Source: Olleya marilimosa CAM030 | GTDB lineage: Bacteria > Bacteroidota > Bacteroidia > Flavobacteriales > Flavobacteriaceae | Reading direction: 5' to 3' | DNA: 64,000 nt | Assembly (NCBI RefSeq): GCF_000518485.1 | Contig: NZ_JADR01000005.1 | Location: 246,555 to 310,554, forward strand | In this document: piece after piece, positions 26,964 through 37,446 of the stretch | Layout: each line of letters opens with the position of its first letter | How positions within the stretch are numbered: position 1 is the stretch's first letter | Program-made: the position numbers and the translations under genes | Notes under the pieces: model-generated | What the model was told of the DNA's origin: nothing | Databases searched by the model: none | What the model saw: the letters and a program-made list of their open reading frames with translations, nothing else

Positions 26964-27917
26964 ATGTCAGACGTTGCAGCAGTAAAATCTCTGGTAACAA
27001 AATATAATGCATTAAGACAAGAAGTAGCAAAGGTTATTATAGGTCAAGATGATGTTGTTAATCAGATTTTAATTTCTATTTTTTCTGGAGGTCACGCCTT
27101 ATTAATTGGTGTTCCAGGATTAGCTAAAACGTTAATGGTTAATACAATTTCTCAAGCATTAGGACTGGATTTTAAACGTATACAGTTTACACCAGATTTA
27201 ATGCCAAGTGATATTTTAGGAAGCGAAATCCTAGACGAAAGCAGACAATTTAAGTTTATAAAAGGACCAATTTTTGCAAATATTATTTTAGCAGATGAGA
27301 TTAATCGTACACCACCTAAAACACAAGCAGCTTTATTAGAAGCTATGCAAGAACGTGCTGTAACAGTATCTGGTCATCATTATAAACTGGATTTACCATA
27401 TTTTGTTTTAGCCACACAAAATCCAATTGAACAGGAAGGGACTTATCCACTTCCAGAAGCACAATTAGACCGTTTTATGTTTGCTATAAATCTTGATTAT
27501 CCTACTTTTCAAGAAGAAGTAGATGTGGTTAAAGCAACAACATCAGATCATAGACCAATAGTAAATGCGCTATTTACAGCTCAAGAAATTACAGACTTTC
27601 AGCAACTAATTAGACGTATTCCTGTAGCAGATAATGTTATTGAATACGCTGTTACTATGGTTGGAAAAACCAGACCACATAGTGATGCTGCATCAGATTT
27701 AGTAAAACAGTATGTAGATTGGGGAGCAGGTCCTAGAGCTTCGCAAAACTTAATTTTAGCAGCTAAGACACATGCAGCCATTAACGGTAAATTTTCTCCA
27801 GATATAGAAAATGTTCAGGCTGTAGCAACTAGTATTTTACGTCACAGAATGATTAAAAACTATAAAGCTGAAGCTGAAGGTATTACTATAGAGCATATTA
27901 TTAAAAGCCTTTTTTAA
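26964..27917 (+). CDS. MoxR-family AAA+ ATPase
   Basis: 317 residues with Walker A GVPGLAKT (49-56), Walker B IILADEINR (about 109-117), sensor ATQNPIEQEGTYPLPEAQLDRF and the usual C-terminal lid. MoxR ATPases act as chaperones that mature protein complexes, often with von Willebrand factor A proteins of the Bat type. None is present here: the next gene is a small membrane protein and then an acyltransferase. It follows the chaperone gene by 9 bases. Confidence 0.95.
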   Translation: MSDVAAVKSLVTKYNALRQEVAKVIIGQDDVVNQILISIFSGGHALLIGVPGLAKTLMVNTISQALGLDFKRIQFTPDLMPSDILGSEILDESRQFKFIKGPIFANIILADEINRTPPKTQAALLEAMQERAVTVSGHHYKLDLPYFVLATQNPIEQEGTYPLPEAQLDRFMFAINLDYPTFQEEVDVVKATTSDHRPIVNALFTAQEITDFQQLIRRIPVADNVIEYAVTMVGKTRPHSDAASDLVKQYVDWGAGPRASQNLILAAKTHAAINGKFSPDIENVQAVATSILRHRMIKNYKAEAEGITIEHIIKSLF

Positions 27918-27918
27918 T

Positions 27919-28107
27919 ATGAGCTTAAAACAATTTAAAGTTCCGTTATTACTTTTAATTATAGGTATTATTCTAACCATTATTGGTGCTATGTTTAAAA
28001 TACAGCATAAACCAAATGGAAACCTATTATTAACAGCAGGTACTTTTGTAGAATTTTGTGCCATTTTTTTAGGTATAATTAAACTAATTAAAGTAGCTAG
28101 ACAGTAG
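27919..28107 (+). CDS. Small membrane protein resembling the GldL transmembrane hairpin
   Basis: 62 residues with two hydrophobic helices (about 8-25 and 35-57) joined by a short loop with KIQHKPNGNLLL. The pattern GAMFKIQHxPxGNxLLTAG resembles the N-terminal membrane hairpin of the gliding motor protein GldL, without its long C-terminal cytoplasmic part. It starts one base after the MoxR stop. Function unknown. Confidence 0.75.
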   Translation: MSLKQFKVPLLLLIIGIILTIIGAMFKIQHKPNGNLLLTAGTFVEFCAIFLGIIKLIKVARQ

Positions 28108-28124
28108 TTATTTACCCTTACTTA

Positions 28125-29270
28125 TTGGAAACTATAACAACATACAGACAAAGAATATTTGGTTTAGATGTTGTTAGAGCATTGGCTATTATTTTGATTT
28201 TATGTTCTCATAGCACGTTGTTATTATTTCCTGAGTCTCAATCCAACATTATAAAAACCATACAGTTTTTTGGAACAATAGGTGTAGATCTATTTTTTGT
28301 TTTAAGTGGTTTTTTAATTGGTACTATTTTAATAAAACATATTGAAAATAATAAAACATCCTTTAAGGATTTTGCAAACTTTTGGATGCGACGTTGGTTG
28401 CGGACTTTACCAAACTACTATCTAGTTTTGCTTATAAACATAGGTTTGATATTGCTATTTAATGCAGAATTGCCAAATCAATTATTTAAGTATTTCTTTT
28501 TTCTTCAAAACCTCTCTCAAAAGCAACCTGACTTTTTTACAGAATCCTGGAGTTTAACCATAGAGGAGTTTGCTTACATAGCTGGACCTGTATTACTAAT
28601 TATCCTTGGGATTTTCTTTAAAAGGTTAAATAAGTGGTCATTTTTAGTAGTTTCACTTTTAATAATCGCTAGTGCGATTTATCATAGATTTTTGTTTGAT
28701 TTTAATGTAACAATACTACCAGAAAATTTTTCATGGAGTAAATCTTTGCGCAAGGTTGTCGTTTTTAGATTAGATAGTATTTACTATGGTTTTTTAGGTG
28801 CTTTTTTTGGATTTTATTACACTAATTTATGGCTACGTTTTAGGTTTGTCAGTTTTATAATTGGAGTTATATTATTTGTTGTTACACATGTTTATATTTT
28901 AATTAATAAATTAAATCCTGATAGTTTTAGTACGTTTTTTAATGTTTACTATTTATCACTGCTTGCAATAAGTATTGTATTGACGTTTCCCATGTTTTCT
29001 AATTGGAAATCCAATAAAGTATTATTAAAACCTATAACTAATATCAGCTTATGGTCTTATTCAATATACCTAATTAATTACTCTATTGTGTTATTAAGTC
29101 TCCAACGATATATTCAAATTTCAGAATTATCTCTTATAGGAAAATTTGGAGTATTACTATTGTATTTGGCACTTACTTTTGTATTTTCTTATCTGTTATT
29201 CACGTTTTTTGAATATCCAATTCTAAAATTTAGAGATTCTAAAAGGTACAAGCGTTGGTTCAAAAACTAA
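28125..29270 (+). CDS. Acyltransferase 3 family membrane protein
   Basis: Starts at TTG 28125 (next codons ETITTYRQRIFGLDVVRA). 381 residues with about ten hydrophobic segments. The family landmarks are the opening GLDVVRALAIILILCSH, whose His is the presumed catalytic residue, and FFVLSGFLIGTIL. Members O-acylate sugars of cell-surface glycans or lipids. No glycan cluster is nearby, so the acceptor cannot be suggested. Confidence 0.9.
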   Translation: METITTYRQRIFGLDVVRALAIILILCSHSTLLLFPESQSNIIKTIQFFGTIGVDLFFVLSGFLIGTILIKHIENNKTSFKDFANFWMRRWLRTLPNYYLVLLINIGLILLFNAELPNQLFKYFFFLQNLSQKQPDFFTESWSLTIEEFAYIAGPVLLIILGIFFKRLNKWSFLVVSLLIIASAIYHRFLFDFNVTILPENFSWSKSLRKVVVFRLDSIYYGFLGAFFGFYYTNLWLRFRFVSFIIGVILFVVTHVYILINKLNPDSFSTFFNVYYLSLLAISIVLTFPMFSNWKSNKVLLKPITNISLWSYSIYLINYSIVLLSLQRYIQISELSLIGKFGVLLLYLALTFVFSYLLFTFFEYPILKFRDSKRYKRWFKN

Positions 29271-29460
29271 TTTTCTTATTAATTTATTATTTTATAGCAT
29301 CTAATTTTATCATTTTACTACATTTCTGTTAATATCATTCTTTTTTGTTGAATTTAATTCAATGAATATTCAATTTCCTTATATATTTTTAAAATGCTTC
29401 AATTTTTCGTAAATTCGCAAGACTTTAAAACAAATTAACAACCCTTAAAATTCATACTAT

Positions 29461-31731
29461 ATGGCATTTGATATTGACATGATAAAAAAGGTATACAGCC
29501 AAATGACAGAACGTGTTGACGCAGCACGTAAAGTTGTAGGTAAACCTTTAACACTTTCTGAAAAGATTTTGTATTCTCACCTTTGGGACGGAACACCTAA
29601 TACAGCCTTCACAAGAGGTAAAGACTATGTGGATTTTGCTCCAGATAGAATAGCATGTCAAGATGCTACTGCACAAATGGCTTTATTGCAATTTATGCAA
29701 GCTGGTAAAGATAAAGTAGCTGTACCAACAACAGTACACTGTGATCACTTAATCCAAGCTAAAGATGGTGCAGCAACTGACTTAAAACACGCTAATAGTG
29801 TAAGTAGTGAAGTATTTGATTTTTTAGAATCTGTTTCTAATAAATACGGTATTGGTTTCTGGAAGCCAGGTGCAGGAATTATTCACCAAGTAGTTTTAGA
29901 AAATTATGCATTTCCAGGTGGAATGATGATTGGTACCGACTCTCACACAGTAAATGCTGGTGGTTTAGGGATGGTAGCTATTGGTGTTGGTGGTGCAGAT
30001 GCTGTAGATGTTATGGCAGGTATGGCTTGGGAACTTAAATTTCCTAAATTAATAGGTGTAAGATTAACAGGTAAATTATCTGGATGGACTGCACCAAAAG
30101 ACGTTATTTTAAAAGTTGCTGGAATTGTTTCTGCAAAAGGAGGAACAGGTGCAATTGTTGAATATTTTGGTGAAGGTGCCAAAGCTATGTCTTGTACTGG
30201 TAAAGGAACAATTTGTAACATGGGAGCAGAAATTGGAGCAACAACTTCAACTTTTGGTTATGATGAGTCTATGGAACGATATTTACGTGCTACAGACAGA
30301 GCAGATGTTGCAGATGCTGCTAATCAAGTTAAAGAATATTTAACTGCAGATGCAGAAGTTTATGCAAATCCAGAACAATATTTTGATCAAGTAATTGATA
30401 TTAATTTATCAGAATTAGGACCATTATTAAACGGACCTTTTACTCCAGATTTATCAACTCCAGTTGGTAAAACAATGACAGAAAAAGCAACTGAAAATGA
30501 ATGGCCAATACAAGTAGAATGGGGACTTATTGGTTCTTGTACTAACTCGTCTTACGAAGATTTATCGCGTGCATCATCTATTGCACAACAAGCGTTAGAT
30601 AAAGGTATAAAAATGAAAGCAGAATTAGGAATTAATCCAGGTTCTGAACAAGTACGTTATACAGCAGATAGAGATGGTATTTTAGGAATATTTGAAAAAT
30701 TGGATGCTAAAATATTTACTAATGCTTGTGGTCCATGTATTGGACAATGGGCAAGATATAGCGATCCTAAAAATGCACCAAAAAATAGTATAGTACACTC
30801 GTTTAACAGAAACTTTGCTAAGCGTGCAGATGGTAACCCTAATACACACGCTTTTGTTGCCTCTCCAGAGATTACTGCAGCAATTGCTATTGCTGGTCGT
30901 TTAGACTTTAACCCTTTAACAGATTCGTTAATAAACGAAAATGGAGAAGAAGTGATGTTTGATGAGCCAACAGGATGGGAATTACCACCTAAAGGATTTG
31001 AAGTTAAAGATAACGGTTACTTAGCTCCTGATGAAGATGGAAGTGGAGTAGAAGTTAAAGTTGCTCCAGACTCTGAAAGATTACAATTATTAACACCATT
31101 TACTCCAATTGGTAACGATATTTCTGGTGCTAAATTATTAATTAAAGCATTCGGAAAATGTACAACAGACCATATTAGTATGGCTGGACCATGGTTACGT
31201 TTTAGAGGTCATTTAGATAATATCTCTAACAACTGTTTAATTGGAGCTGTTAATGCATTTGGTATGAAAACTAACTTTGTTAAAAATCAATTAACAGGAG
31301 AGTTTGGAGGAGTGCCAGACACAGCAAGAGCATATAAAGCAGCAGGAATTAAAACTGTAGTAGTAGGAGACCATAACTATGGTGAAGGTTCTTCTCGTGA
31401 ACATGCAGCTATGGAGCCAAGACACTTAGGTGTTGCAGCAGTAATAGTTAAATCTTTTGCTCGTATCCACGAAACAAACCTTAAAAAACAAGGTATGTTA
31501 GGATTAACTTTTGCAAATGAAGCAGATTATGATTTAATCCAAGAAGATGATACATTTAACTTTATTGATTTAAATGAGTTTGCACCAAACAAACCATTAA
31601 CATTAGAGTTAGTACATGCAGATGGTAGTAAAGATACTATAGTTTTAAACCATACATATAACGAAGCTCAAATAGCTTGGTATAACGAAGGAAGTGCGCT
31701 TAACTTAATTAAAAAAGAGAACAACGCATAA
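29461..31731 (+). CDS. acnA: Aconitate hydratase (mitochondrial-type)
   Basis: It interconverts citrate and isocitrate in the TCA cycle. At 756 residues it has the size and order of mitochondrial aconitase rather than the longer AcnA/IRP type. The [4Fe-4S] cysteines appear as [10 protein letters not shown] and [10 protein letters not shown]. Substrate motifs include GTDSHT and [10 protein letters not shown] in the swivel domain. A weak -7 box (TAAATTCG near 29410) lies upstream and a clear terminator follows. Confidence 0.97.
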   Translation: MAFDIDMIKKVYSQMTERVDAARKVVGKPLTLSEKILYSHLWDGTPNTAFTRGKDYVDFAPDRIACQDATAQMALLQFMQAGKDKVAVPTTVHCDHLIQAKDGAATDLKHANSVSSEVFDFLESVSNKYGIGFWKPGAGIIHQVVLENYAFPGGMMIGTDSHTVNAGGLGMVAIGVGGADAVDVMAGMAWELKFPKLIGVRLTGKLSGWTAPKDVILKVAGIVSAKGGTGAIVEYFGEGAKAMSCTGKGTICNMGAEIGATTSTFGYDESMERYLRATDRADVADAANQVKEYLTADAEVYANPEQYFDQVIDINLSELGPLLNGPFTPDLSTPVGKTMTEKATENEWPIQVEWGLIGSCTNSSYEDLSRASSIAQQALDKGIKMKAELGINPGSEQVRYTADRDGILGIFEKLDAKIFTNACGPCIGQWARYSDPKNAPKNSIVHSFNRNFAKRADGNPNTHAFVASPEITAAIAIAGRLDFNPLTDSLINENGEEVMFDEPTGWELPPKGFEVKDNGYLAPDEDGSGVEVKVAPDSERLQLLTPFTPIGNDISGAKLLIKAFGKCTTDHISMAGPWLRFRGHLDNISNNCLIGAVNAFGMKTNFVKNQLTGEFGGVPDTARAYKAAGIKTVVVGDHNYGEGSSREHAAMEPRHLGVAAVIVKSFARIHETNLKKQGMLGLTFANEADYDLIQEDDTFNFIDLNEFAPNKPLTLELVHADGSKDTIVLNHTYNEAQIAWYNEGSALNLIKKENNA

Positions 31732-31752
31732 TTTCTGACTTTTAATATATTT

Positions 31753-31784
31753 AAAACTCCTGATTTTTTCAGGAGTTTTTTTTT
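31753..31784 (+). terminator. Terminator after aconitase
   Basis: AAAACTCCTGA pairs with TCAGGAGTTTT around a short T loop, followed by a run of T. Confidence 0.88.
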
Positions 31785-32019
31785 GACTAAAATTAAATGC
31801 GTATTATTATATATAGTATTGACTACTAATGGTTTATAGTGATGATTTGTTGTTTTGCACTTTTGATAATAATTACTTTGTTTATTAGGTAATAGTGAGC
31901 GCATTACTGAGATATTTTAAACAATTACTAAGTAATTTGCATTTTTTTTAATTAAAACGTAAGGTTTTGATTTGTTAATCGACTTTTAAAAGAAAAATTA
32001 ATTAATTAAAACCAAGATT

Positions 32020-32898
32020 ATGATTAGAAAAATGTATTTAGCTGTATTAGCTTTAGGAGTATTAAGTGTATCATGTAGTAATGATGATGATGCAACCTCA
32101 CAACAACCACAAACATCTGCATTAACATTAAACCTATCAGGATTAGAAGCCTTAGGCGATGATTTTGTTTACGAAGGATGGATTATTGTGGACGGATCTC
32201 CAGTATCAACAGGAACATTTAGCGATGTGTCTTTTCCTAAAACCTTTCAAGTATTAAGTGCTCAATTAGCATCAGCGTCAACATTTGTATTGTCCATCGA
32301 GCCAGCTTTAGATTTAGATCCAGCTCCAGCAGCAACAAAAATTTTAGCAGGAGACTTTGTGGATAGTTCAGCCAATGTAAATTCTAATTTAGTAGCAGAT
32401 TTCTCTTCAGCAGCAGGTACATTTATTTTAGCAACGCCTACAGATGCTGATAATACTAATGAAGAAAGTGGTGTTTGGTTTTTAGATAATACTACAGGAA
32501 CAGCTATTGCTGGATTAGATTTACCAGCATTATCTGACGGTTGGGTTTATGAAGGTTGGGCTGTAATTAATGGTACACCAATAAGTACTGGTACATTTAC
32601 AGATCCTGCTATGGCTGATGCTAACGCTGCATCATCACCTTATAAAGGCGATTTAGGAAATGGACCAGGTTATCCAGGAGAAGATTATTTGCAAAATGCT
32701 CCTGATGGATTTAATTTTCCAACAGATTTAAGAGGAAAGACTATTGTGATATCGGTTGAGCCTAGTCCAGATAATAGCACAGCACCTTTTACGCTAAAAC
32801 CATTATTACAAACAGTAGCATCAGATGCAGCAGTGCATACACCAATAACAATGGGAGCAGGACCTGTACAAACCTTAACAGGTACTGTAACTAGATAA
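32020..32898 (+). CDS. Lipoprotein with two RskA-like domain repeats
   Basis: The signal ends at VLSVSC (Cys19), then SNDDD suggests surface export. The 292 residues hold two related units. The first is about residues 35-125 (DDFVYEGWIIVDGSPVSTGTF, TFVLSIEPALD) and the second about 150-290 (DGWVYEGWAVINGTPISTGTF, IVISVEPSPDN). Both echo the extracytoplasmic domain of anti-sigma-K factor RskA (a YxxW...G...F strand pair, then SVEP). No membrane helix or sigma-binding part is present, so this is a free-standing use of that fold; role unknown. Confidence 0.75.
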   Translation: MIRKMYLAVLALGVLSVSCSNDDDATSQQPQTSALTLNLSGLEALGDDFVYEGWIIVDGSPVSTGTFSDVSFPKTFQVLSAQLASASTFVLSIEPALDLDPAPAATKILAGDFVDSSANVNSNLVADFSSAAGTFILATPTDADNTNEESGVWFLDNTTGTAIAGLDLPALSDGWVYEGWAVINGTPISTGTFTDPAMADANAASSPYKGDLGNGPGYPGEDYLQNAPDGFNFPTDLRGKTIVISVEPSPDNSTAPFTLKPLLQTVASDAAVHTPITMGAGPVQTLTGTVTR

Positions 32899-32923
32899 AA
32901 AATAAATAGTTTTATTACATTTG

Positions 32924-32951
32924 AAGCACCTAATTACTTAGGTGCTTTTTT
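32924..32951 (+). terminator. Terminator after the repeat lipoprotein
   Basis: AAGCACCTAA pairs with TTAGGTGCTT around a four-base loop, then T's. It ends 8 bases before the next ATG, so that gene may rely partly on read-through or a local promoter. Confidence 0.85.
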
Positions 32952-32958
32952 AATTTAT

Positions 32959-33528
32959 ATGATAAAAAAAACTCAATCTTCAATTAAAAATTTAGCATTT
33001 ATTGCTATTGCATTAATACTCATAATACCCACTACTAGGCAATTTGTACAAATACAAGTTCACAAGGTGCTAGTAATATTTGCGCCAAGTATAGAAAGTG
33101 AAACAGATAGAGCGCAAATAAAAAATTACAATTGGAATTTAGTAGATTTAGATAATAAAGTGTATAATTTCCGTCAAGCGGAAAATAAAATCGTGTTGAT
33201 TAGCTTTTGGGCAACATGGTGTCCACCTTGTATAGCAGAACTACCAAGTATGCAGCAATTATATGAAACTTATAAAGATAAAATTGAATTTGTTTTTGTT
33301 TCCAATGAAAAACCTGAAACCATTAAAGCCTTCATGAACAAAAACGAATACACTTTTAAAGTTTATAATCCCATTGATGCACCATCAATTGAACTATTTA
33401 ATGTTAACAGTATTCCAAGAACGTTTCTAATTAACCAAAAAGGGGAAGTTGTTATTGATAAAAATGGAGCTGCAAATTGGAATAGTGATGCTGTTAAAAC
33501 TGTTATCAATAAGCTTTTAAATGATTAA
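32959..33528 (+). CDS. TlpA/ResA-like thioredoxin-fold protein
   Basis: 189 residues with one N-terminal membrane anchor (about 10-30) and a periplasmic thioredoxin domain. The redox motif FWATWCPPC lies at about 84-92, and the cis-Pro loop SIPRTFLI near 150. Such proteins reduce disulphides, often for cytochrome c maturation. Its stop overlaps that of the convergent crtY gene. Confidence 0.92.
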   Translation: MIKKTQSSIKNLAFIAIALILIIPTTRQFVQIQVHKVLVIFAPSIESETDRAQIKNYNWNLVDLDNKVYNFRQAENKIVLISFWATWCPPCIAELPSMQQLYETYKDKIEFVFVSNEKPETIKAFMNKNEYTFKVYNPIDAPSIELFNVNSIPRTFLINQKGEVVIDKNGAANWNSDAVKTVINKLLND

Positions 33529-34667
33529 AGCGTTTTAAAAAATGCTTTAATAAAGCTCCAAGAAAATAACGAATACATAATTTGTAATTCTTCTTTAAAC
33601 GACGAGTCTTCATCTAAAAACCTAAACATTGTTTGGGTTGAATTTTTAGAATAAAATTTTTCAAATATCCATTCACCTTTATAGTTTTCGTCTTTTAAAA
33701 CTTTTAAAAAGATTTTATCGTAAAACTTATATTTGGCTTTAAATAGGTCTTTTGAAGGTATTTGGTTTGCTTTAATATTTGCAATTATTATAGCAACTTT
33801 TTTTTCGGTTAATTTAAACGAATAACCAGTACTGCCTTTTACCCAACCACCAGCTGTTCCTATTTTAGTAATGTTATTGGTATTTGACTGCTCAAATGGG
33901 AAATTGGTCATAGGTATTTGACCCATTTCGGTTTCTATAATTTGGTAATCTTCAATTTTTAAATAGTCCTTAATGTATTTTTTAATATAACTATCGTAAA
34001 CATGTTCTTTAACTGTATGTTCGGTAAAGTATGTAAACTCTACTAAAGCTTCACGTTTAGAAAAAGGTAAAACATAGTTAAATGTGGTTTGATTTCCATC
34101 TTTTAACCTGTAATCCATCATAGTTAAAGTTTCAGGATCAAAAGCGTCTTTATTAGTTTTAATTATCCAACCCTTAAAATGTTGTGTTATAGTCGTGTAG
34201 TGATTTAATCTTGACATAGCATCTTTTGCTATGCGACTATCAAACACATGATTGGTAGTATACTTATTTAAATTAGTGTTAATAGTAACAGTTTCACCAT
34301 CTACTACAGATGTTACAGTTTCATTTAAAAAAGTGATGTTTACATTCTGTTTAAGTATTGTTATGCAATGCGTGTAAAAATCTATAGCACGTATGGTTTT
34401 ATAACAATAAGGATGCAGATTTAAGTCAATGGTTTTATTTGACGCAAAAATGGTTGCTTTAGACCATTTTTGGTAAATTATATCATCCCATTGACCTACA
34501 TTTTGTTCCCAAAAACTCCATGTTTTATCATTACTGGTTTTAGTGGAAGGGTCTATTAAAGCAATGCGCTTATTTATAAAATGGGTATCATTATTAAATG
34601 CTAAAGCAAGTTGTAAGCCTGCTAAACCATTACCAATAATAATATAGTCATAATGGTTTTTAGACAT
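33525..34667 (-). CDS. crtY: Lycopene beta-cyclase
   Basis: It closes both ends of lycopene to form beta-carotene. 380 residues with the FAD-binding start YIIIGNGLAGLQLA, the family segments DKTWSFWEQ and the substrate-region IGTAGGWVKGSTGYSF. It is the last gene of the carotenoid operon, 22 bases after crtZ. The length and motifs match the CrtY/CrtL type rather than the small heterodimeric cyclases. Confidence 0.93.
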   Translation of the reverse strand: MSKNHYDYIIIGNGLAGLQLALAFNNDTHFINKRIALIDPSTKTSNDKTWSFWEQNVGQWDDIIYQKWSKATIFASNKTIDLNLHPYCYKTIRAIDFYTHCITILKQNVNITFLNETVTSVVDGETVTINTNLNKYTTNHVFDSRIAKDAMSRLNHYTTITQHFKGWIIKTNKDAFDPETLTMMDYRLKDGNQTTFNYVLPFSKREALVEFTYFTEHTVKEHVYDSYIKKYIKDYLKIEDYQIIETEMGQIPMTNFPFEQSNTNNITKIGTAGGWVKGSTGYSFKLTEKKVAIIIANIKANQIPSKDLFKAKYKFYDKIFLKVLKDENYKGEWIFEKFYSKNSTQTMFRFLDEDSSFKEELQIMYSLFSWSFIKAFFKTL

Positions 34668-34689
34668 TATTTAAAAAGTATATAATAAT

Positions 34690-35139
34690 TTATCTCTTGA
34701 AATACTTAAAAGGTACAAATAACATCCCAAAACACTCACCATCACCTTTACCTAAATGTTTATGATGAATTTTGTGCGCACGTCTTACACCTTTTGCGTA
34801 CCAATTATTAGCGTTTCTAAATATTTTAAAACGTTGGTGTATAAATATGTCATGTACTAAAAAATAGGCAGCTCCATAAGCCATTATACCTAATCCAATA
34901 GGTAAGCAATACCAAATGTTTTCATAATTCCATAGATAAAAGCAAGTCATACTTACAATAGCGTAAAATATAAAAAAAGCATCGTTACGTTCAAACCAAC
35001 TGTCATGATCCTTGTGGTGGTGATCTTTGTGAAGACTCCATAAAAAACCATGCATGATGTATTTGTGTGTAAACCACGCCATAAACTCCATTGCAGTGAA
35101 AGTTCCTAAAAAAACTAATATCCAATATATTGTTTGCAT
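34690..35139 (-). CDS. crtZ: Beta-carotene 3-hydroxylase
   Basis: A 149-residue membrane di-iron hydroxylase that adds 3-hydroxyls to the beta-ionone rings, giving zeaxanthin. All four histidine motifs are visible: HKYIMH, HKDHHH, HDIFIHQR and HKIHHKH. It lies 2 bases after the crtB stop and so is cotranscribed. Confidence 0.95.
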   Translation of the reverse strand: MQTIYWILVFLGTFTAMEFMAWFTHKYIMHGFLWSLHKDHHHKDHDSWFERNDAFFIFYAIVSMTCFYLWNYENIWYCLPIGLGIMAYGAAYFLVHDIFIHQRFKIFRNANNWYAKGVRRAHKIHHKHLGKGDGECFGMLFVPFKYFKR

Positions 35140-35141
35140 TA

Positions 35142-35981
35142 TTATAATAAGTTGAGTTGATATTTAACATAGCTTCGTGTTAAGAGTTCTGCTTTTTTAT
35201 AATTTGGCACTCTTATACGTGTGTTTTTGATTTCTAAAGCTGGTGTTTTCTTTAATTTTTTTAATAATTGATTGTAATAACGATAAGCCATAAAAACTCC
35301 AAACTTAGCTTCAATAGGTAATTGTTTAATGCCTTTTAAGCCTTCATTAAAATCGTTTTCTATATCATTAATTATATATAGTTTATCTGCTTCGGTTAGG
35401 TTCGTTAAGTCGGTATTTGGAAAATACGTTCTATCCAATAATTCATGATCAGCTTTTAAATCTCTTAAAAAATTCACCTTTTGAAAAGCAGATCCTAATG
35501 ACATTGCTGTATTTTTTAGGGCTTCATATTTTTCGTTATCACCTTTTACAAAAACTTTTAAGCACATTAAACCCACAACATCTGCAGAGCCATAGATGTA
35601 GTCTTTATATTCTTGGTCAGTGGTATACTTAGATTTAGATAAATCAAGCCTCATACTTTTCATAAAAGAGTCCACCATGTGTTTATCTATATTACATTTA
35701 TGGTAGGTATACTGAAAAGCATTAAGTATGGGATTTAAACTTATTTTGTCCCTTAAGGCAAACTCTAAATCCTCTTCAAAACGTTTAAAAAGTTCTTTTT
35801 TGTTATAATCGTGAAATGTGTCTACAATTTCATCAGCAAACCTAACAAACCCGTAAATATTGTATATATCTTGTCTGATTGTATTAGCAAGCATTTTTGT
35901 AGCTAAAGAAAAAGAGGTGCTGTAAGATTGTGTAACAATCTTGCTACAGTCGTATGATACAGAATCGAATAATGTTTTCAT
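35142..35981 (-). CDS. crtB: Phytoene synthase
   Basis: It condenses two geranylgeranyl diphosphates to phytoene. 279 residues with the two Asp-rich diphosphate motifs: DEIVD near residue 51 and DLKAD near 178, inside VNFLRDLKADHELLDRTYFP. Its start follows crtI by one base. Confidence 0.95.
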   Translation of the reverse strand: MKTLFDSVSYDCSKIVTQSYSTSFSLATKMLANTIRQDIYNIYGFVRFADEIVDTFHDYNKKELFKRFEEDLEFALRDKISLNPILNAFQYTYHKCNIDKHMVDSFMKSMRLDLSKSKYTTDQEYKDYIYGSADVVGLMCLKVFVKGDNEKYEALKNTAMSLGSAFQKVNFLRDLKADHELLDRTYFPNTDLTNLTEADKLYIINDIENDFNEGLKGIKQLPIEAKFGVFMAYRYYNQLLKKLKKTPALEIKNTRIRVPNYKKAELLTRSYVKYQLNLL

Positions 35982-35982
35982 G

Positions 35983-37446
35983 TTAAACGTTATGATGTTT
36001 ATTTATTAATTCTGCTACTAGTTTACCCGAAATAAGAGCAGGAGGGACACCAGGTCCTGGAACAGTTAACTGTCCTGTAAAGTAGAGATTTTTTAATTTA
36101 TTACTTTTTAAATTTGGCCTTAAAAAGGCAGTTTGTAATAATGTATTAGCCATTCCGTAGGCATTACCTTTATAAGAATTATATTCTTTAATAAAGTCTT
36201 TAACACAAAAGGACTCTTTAAAGATAATATTATTTTTAACATCTTGTTTTGTCAATTTTTCAAAACGATCTAAAATAATAGTTAAATATTTTTCTCTTAT
36301 CTCTGGAGTATCTTCAATTCCTGGAGCTATTGGTATTAAAAAGAAGCCAGTTTCTGCTCCTTCTGGTGCCATACTATGATCGGTTATTGAAGGAAAATTG
36401 GCATAAAATAAAGGGTCTTTTGGCCAACTAGGATTATCGTATATCTCTTGTGCATGTGTTTCAAAATTTGTGTCAAAAAACAAATTATGATGTTGCACAT
36501 TTTTTAATTTTTTATCAAAACCTATGTAAAAAAGTAAAGATGAAGGCGCAAATGTCTTTTTACTCCAGTATTTTTCTGAGTATTGTCTGTACTGTTTATC
36601 TAACAATGTTTCAGAATGATGATAATCTGCTCCACTTAAAACCACATCAAACGTAAGTGTTTGTTCTCCTATTACAATTGAAGACGCTTTGTTGTCAGTT
36701 ACATTAATCTTATTAACAGGACTATCGGTTTTAATGCTAACTCCTAAGCTTTTAGCTAAGGATGACATGGCCTTAATAATTTCATACATGCCACCTTTAG
36801 GATGCCATGTGCCTAAGCCAAAATCTGCATAATTCATAAAACTATAAAACGATGGTGTTTTATTTGGTTTGGCACCAAGAAATAAAACAGGGAATTCTAA
36901 TGTTGAAATTAACTTAGGGTTTTTAAAGTGTTTTCTAACTTCCTTGCTAATGGTTTTAAAAAACTGATCTACACGCATTATTGTTTCTGGTGTTACCAAT
37001 TCCAATGGAGAGATTCCTGGTTTTAAAACCACCTTATTTATGGCTATATCATAATTTGAAGCAGCTTTACTAATAAACTTTTTTAATGGTACAGAGCTAC
37101 CTTTTTCAATACGTTCAAATTCTAGGCAAATTTTTTCTAGAGTATCACCAATGGTTATCTCATCATCCTTAAAAAAGATTTTGTATGCAGGAGATAACTT
37201 ATCCAGTTGGTAATAATCGGCTGTTTTTTTGTTAAAGTCTGCAAAAAACTTATCAAATATATCTGGCATCCAATACCAACTTGGACCAATATCAAAGGTA
37301 AAGCCTTCTTTTTTTAACTGTCTACAACGCCCTCCAATGGTACTGTTTTTTTCAAAAATAGTAACTGTATGTCCCGACTGGGCTAAATAGCATGAGGCTG
37401 ATAATGCTGAAAAACCAGATCCAATAATTGCGATATTTTTACCCAT
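35983..37446 (-). CDS. crtI: Phytoene desaturase
   Basis: An FAD enzyme that introduces the double bonds turning phytoene into lycopene. 487 residues, with the dinucleotide site GSGFSALSASCYLA at residues 8-21, FEKNSTIGGRCR, DIGPSWYWMPD, and the C-terminal signature FTGQLTVPGPGVPPALISG. It directly follows the MerR regulator, stop to start without a gap. Confidence 0.95.
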   Translation of the reverse strand: MGKNIAIIGSGFSALSASCYLAQSGHTVTIFEKNSTIGGRCRQLKKEGFTFDIGPSWYWMPDIFDKFFADFNKKTADYYQLDKLSPAYKIFFKDDEITIGDTLEKICLEFERIEKGSSVPLKKFISKAASNYDIAINKVVLKPGISPLELVTPETIMRVDQFFKTISKEVRKHFKNPKLISTLEFPVLFLGAKPNKTPSFYSFMNYADFGLGTWHPKGGMYEIIKAMSSLAKSLGVSIKTDSPVNKINVTDNKASSIVIGEQTLTFDVVLSGADYHHSETLLDKQYRQYSEKYWSKKTFAPSSLLFYIGFDKKLKNVQHHNLFFDTNFETHAQEIYDNPSWPKDPLFYANFPSITDHSMAPEGAETGFFLIPIAPGIEDTPEIREKYLTIILDRFEKLTKQDVKNNIIFKESFCVKDFIKEYNSYKGNAYGMANTLLQTAFLRPNLKSNKLKNLYFTGQLTVPGPGVPPALISGKLVAELINKHHNV

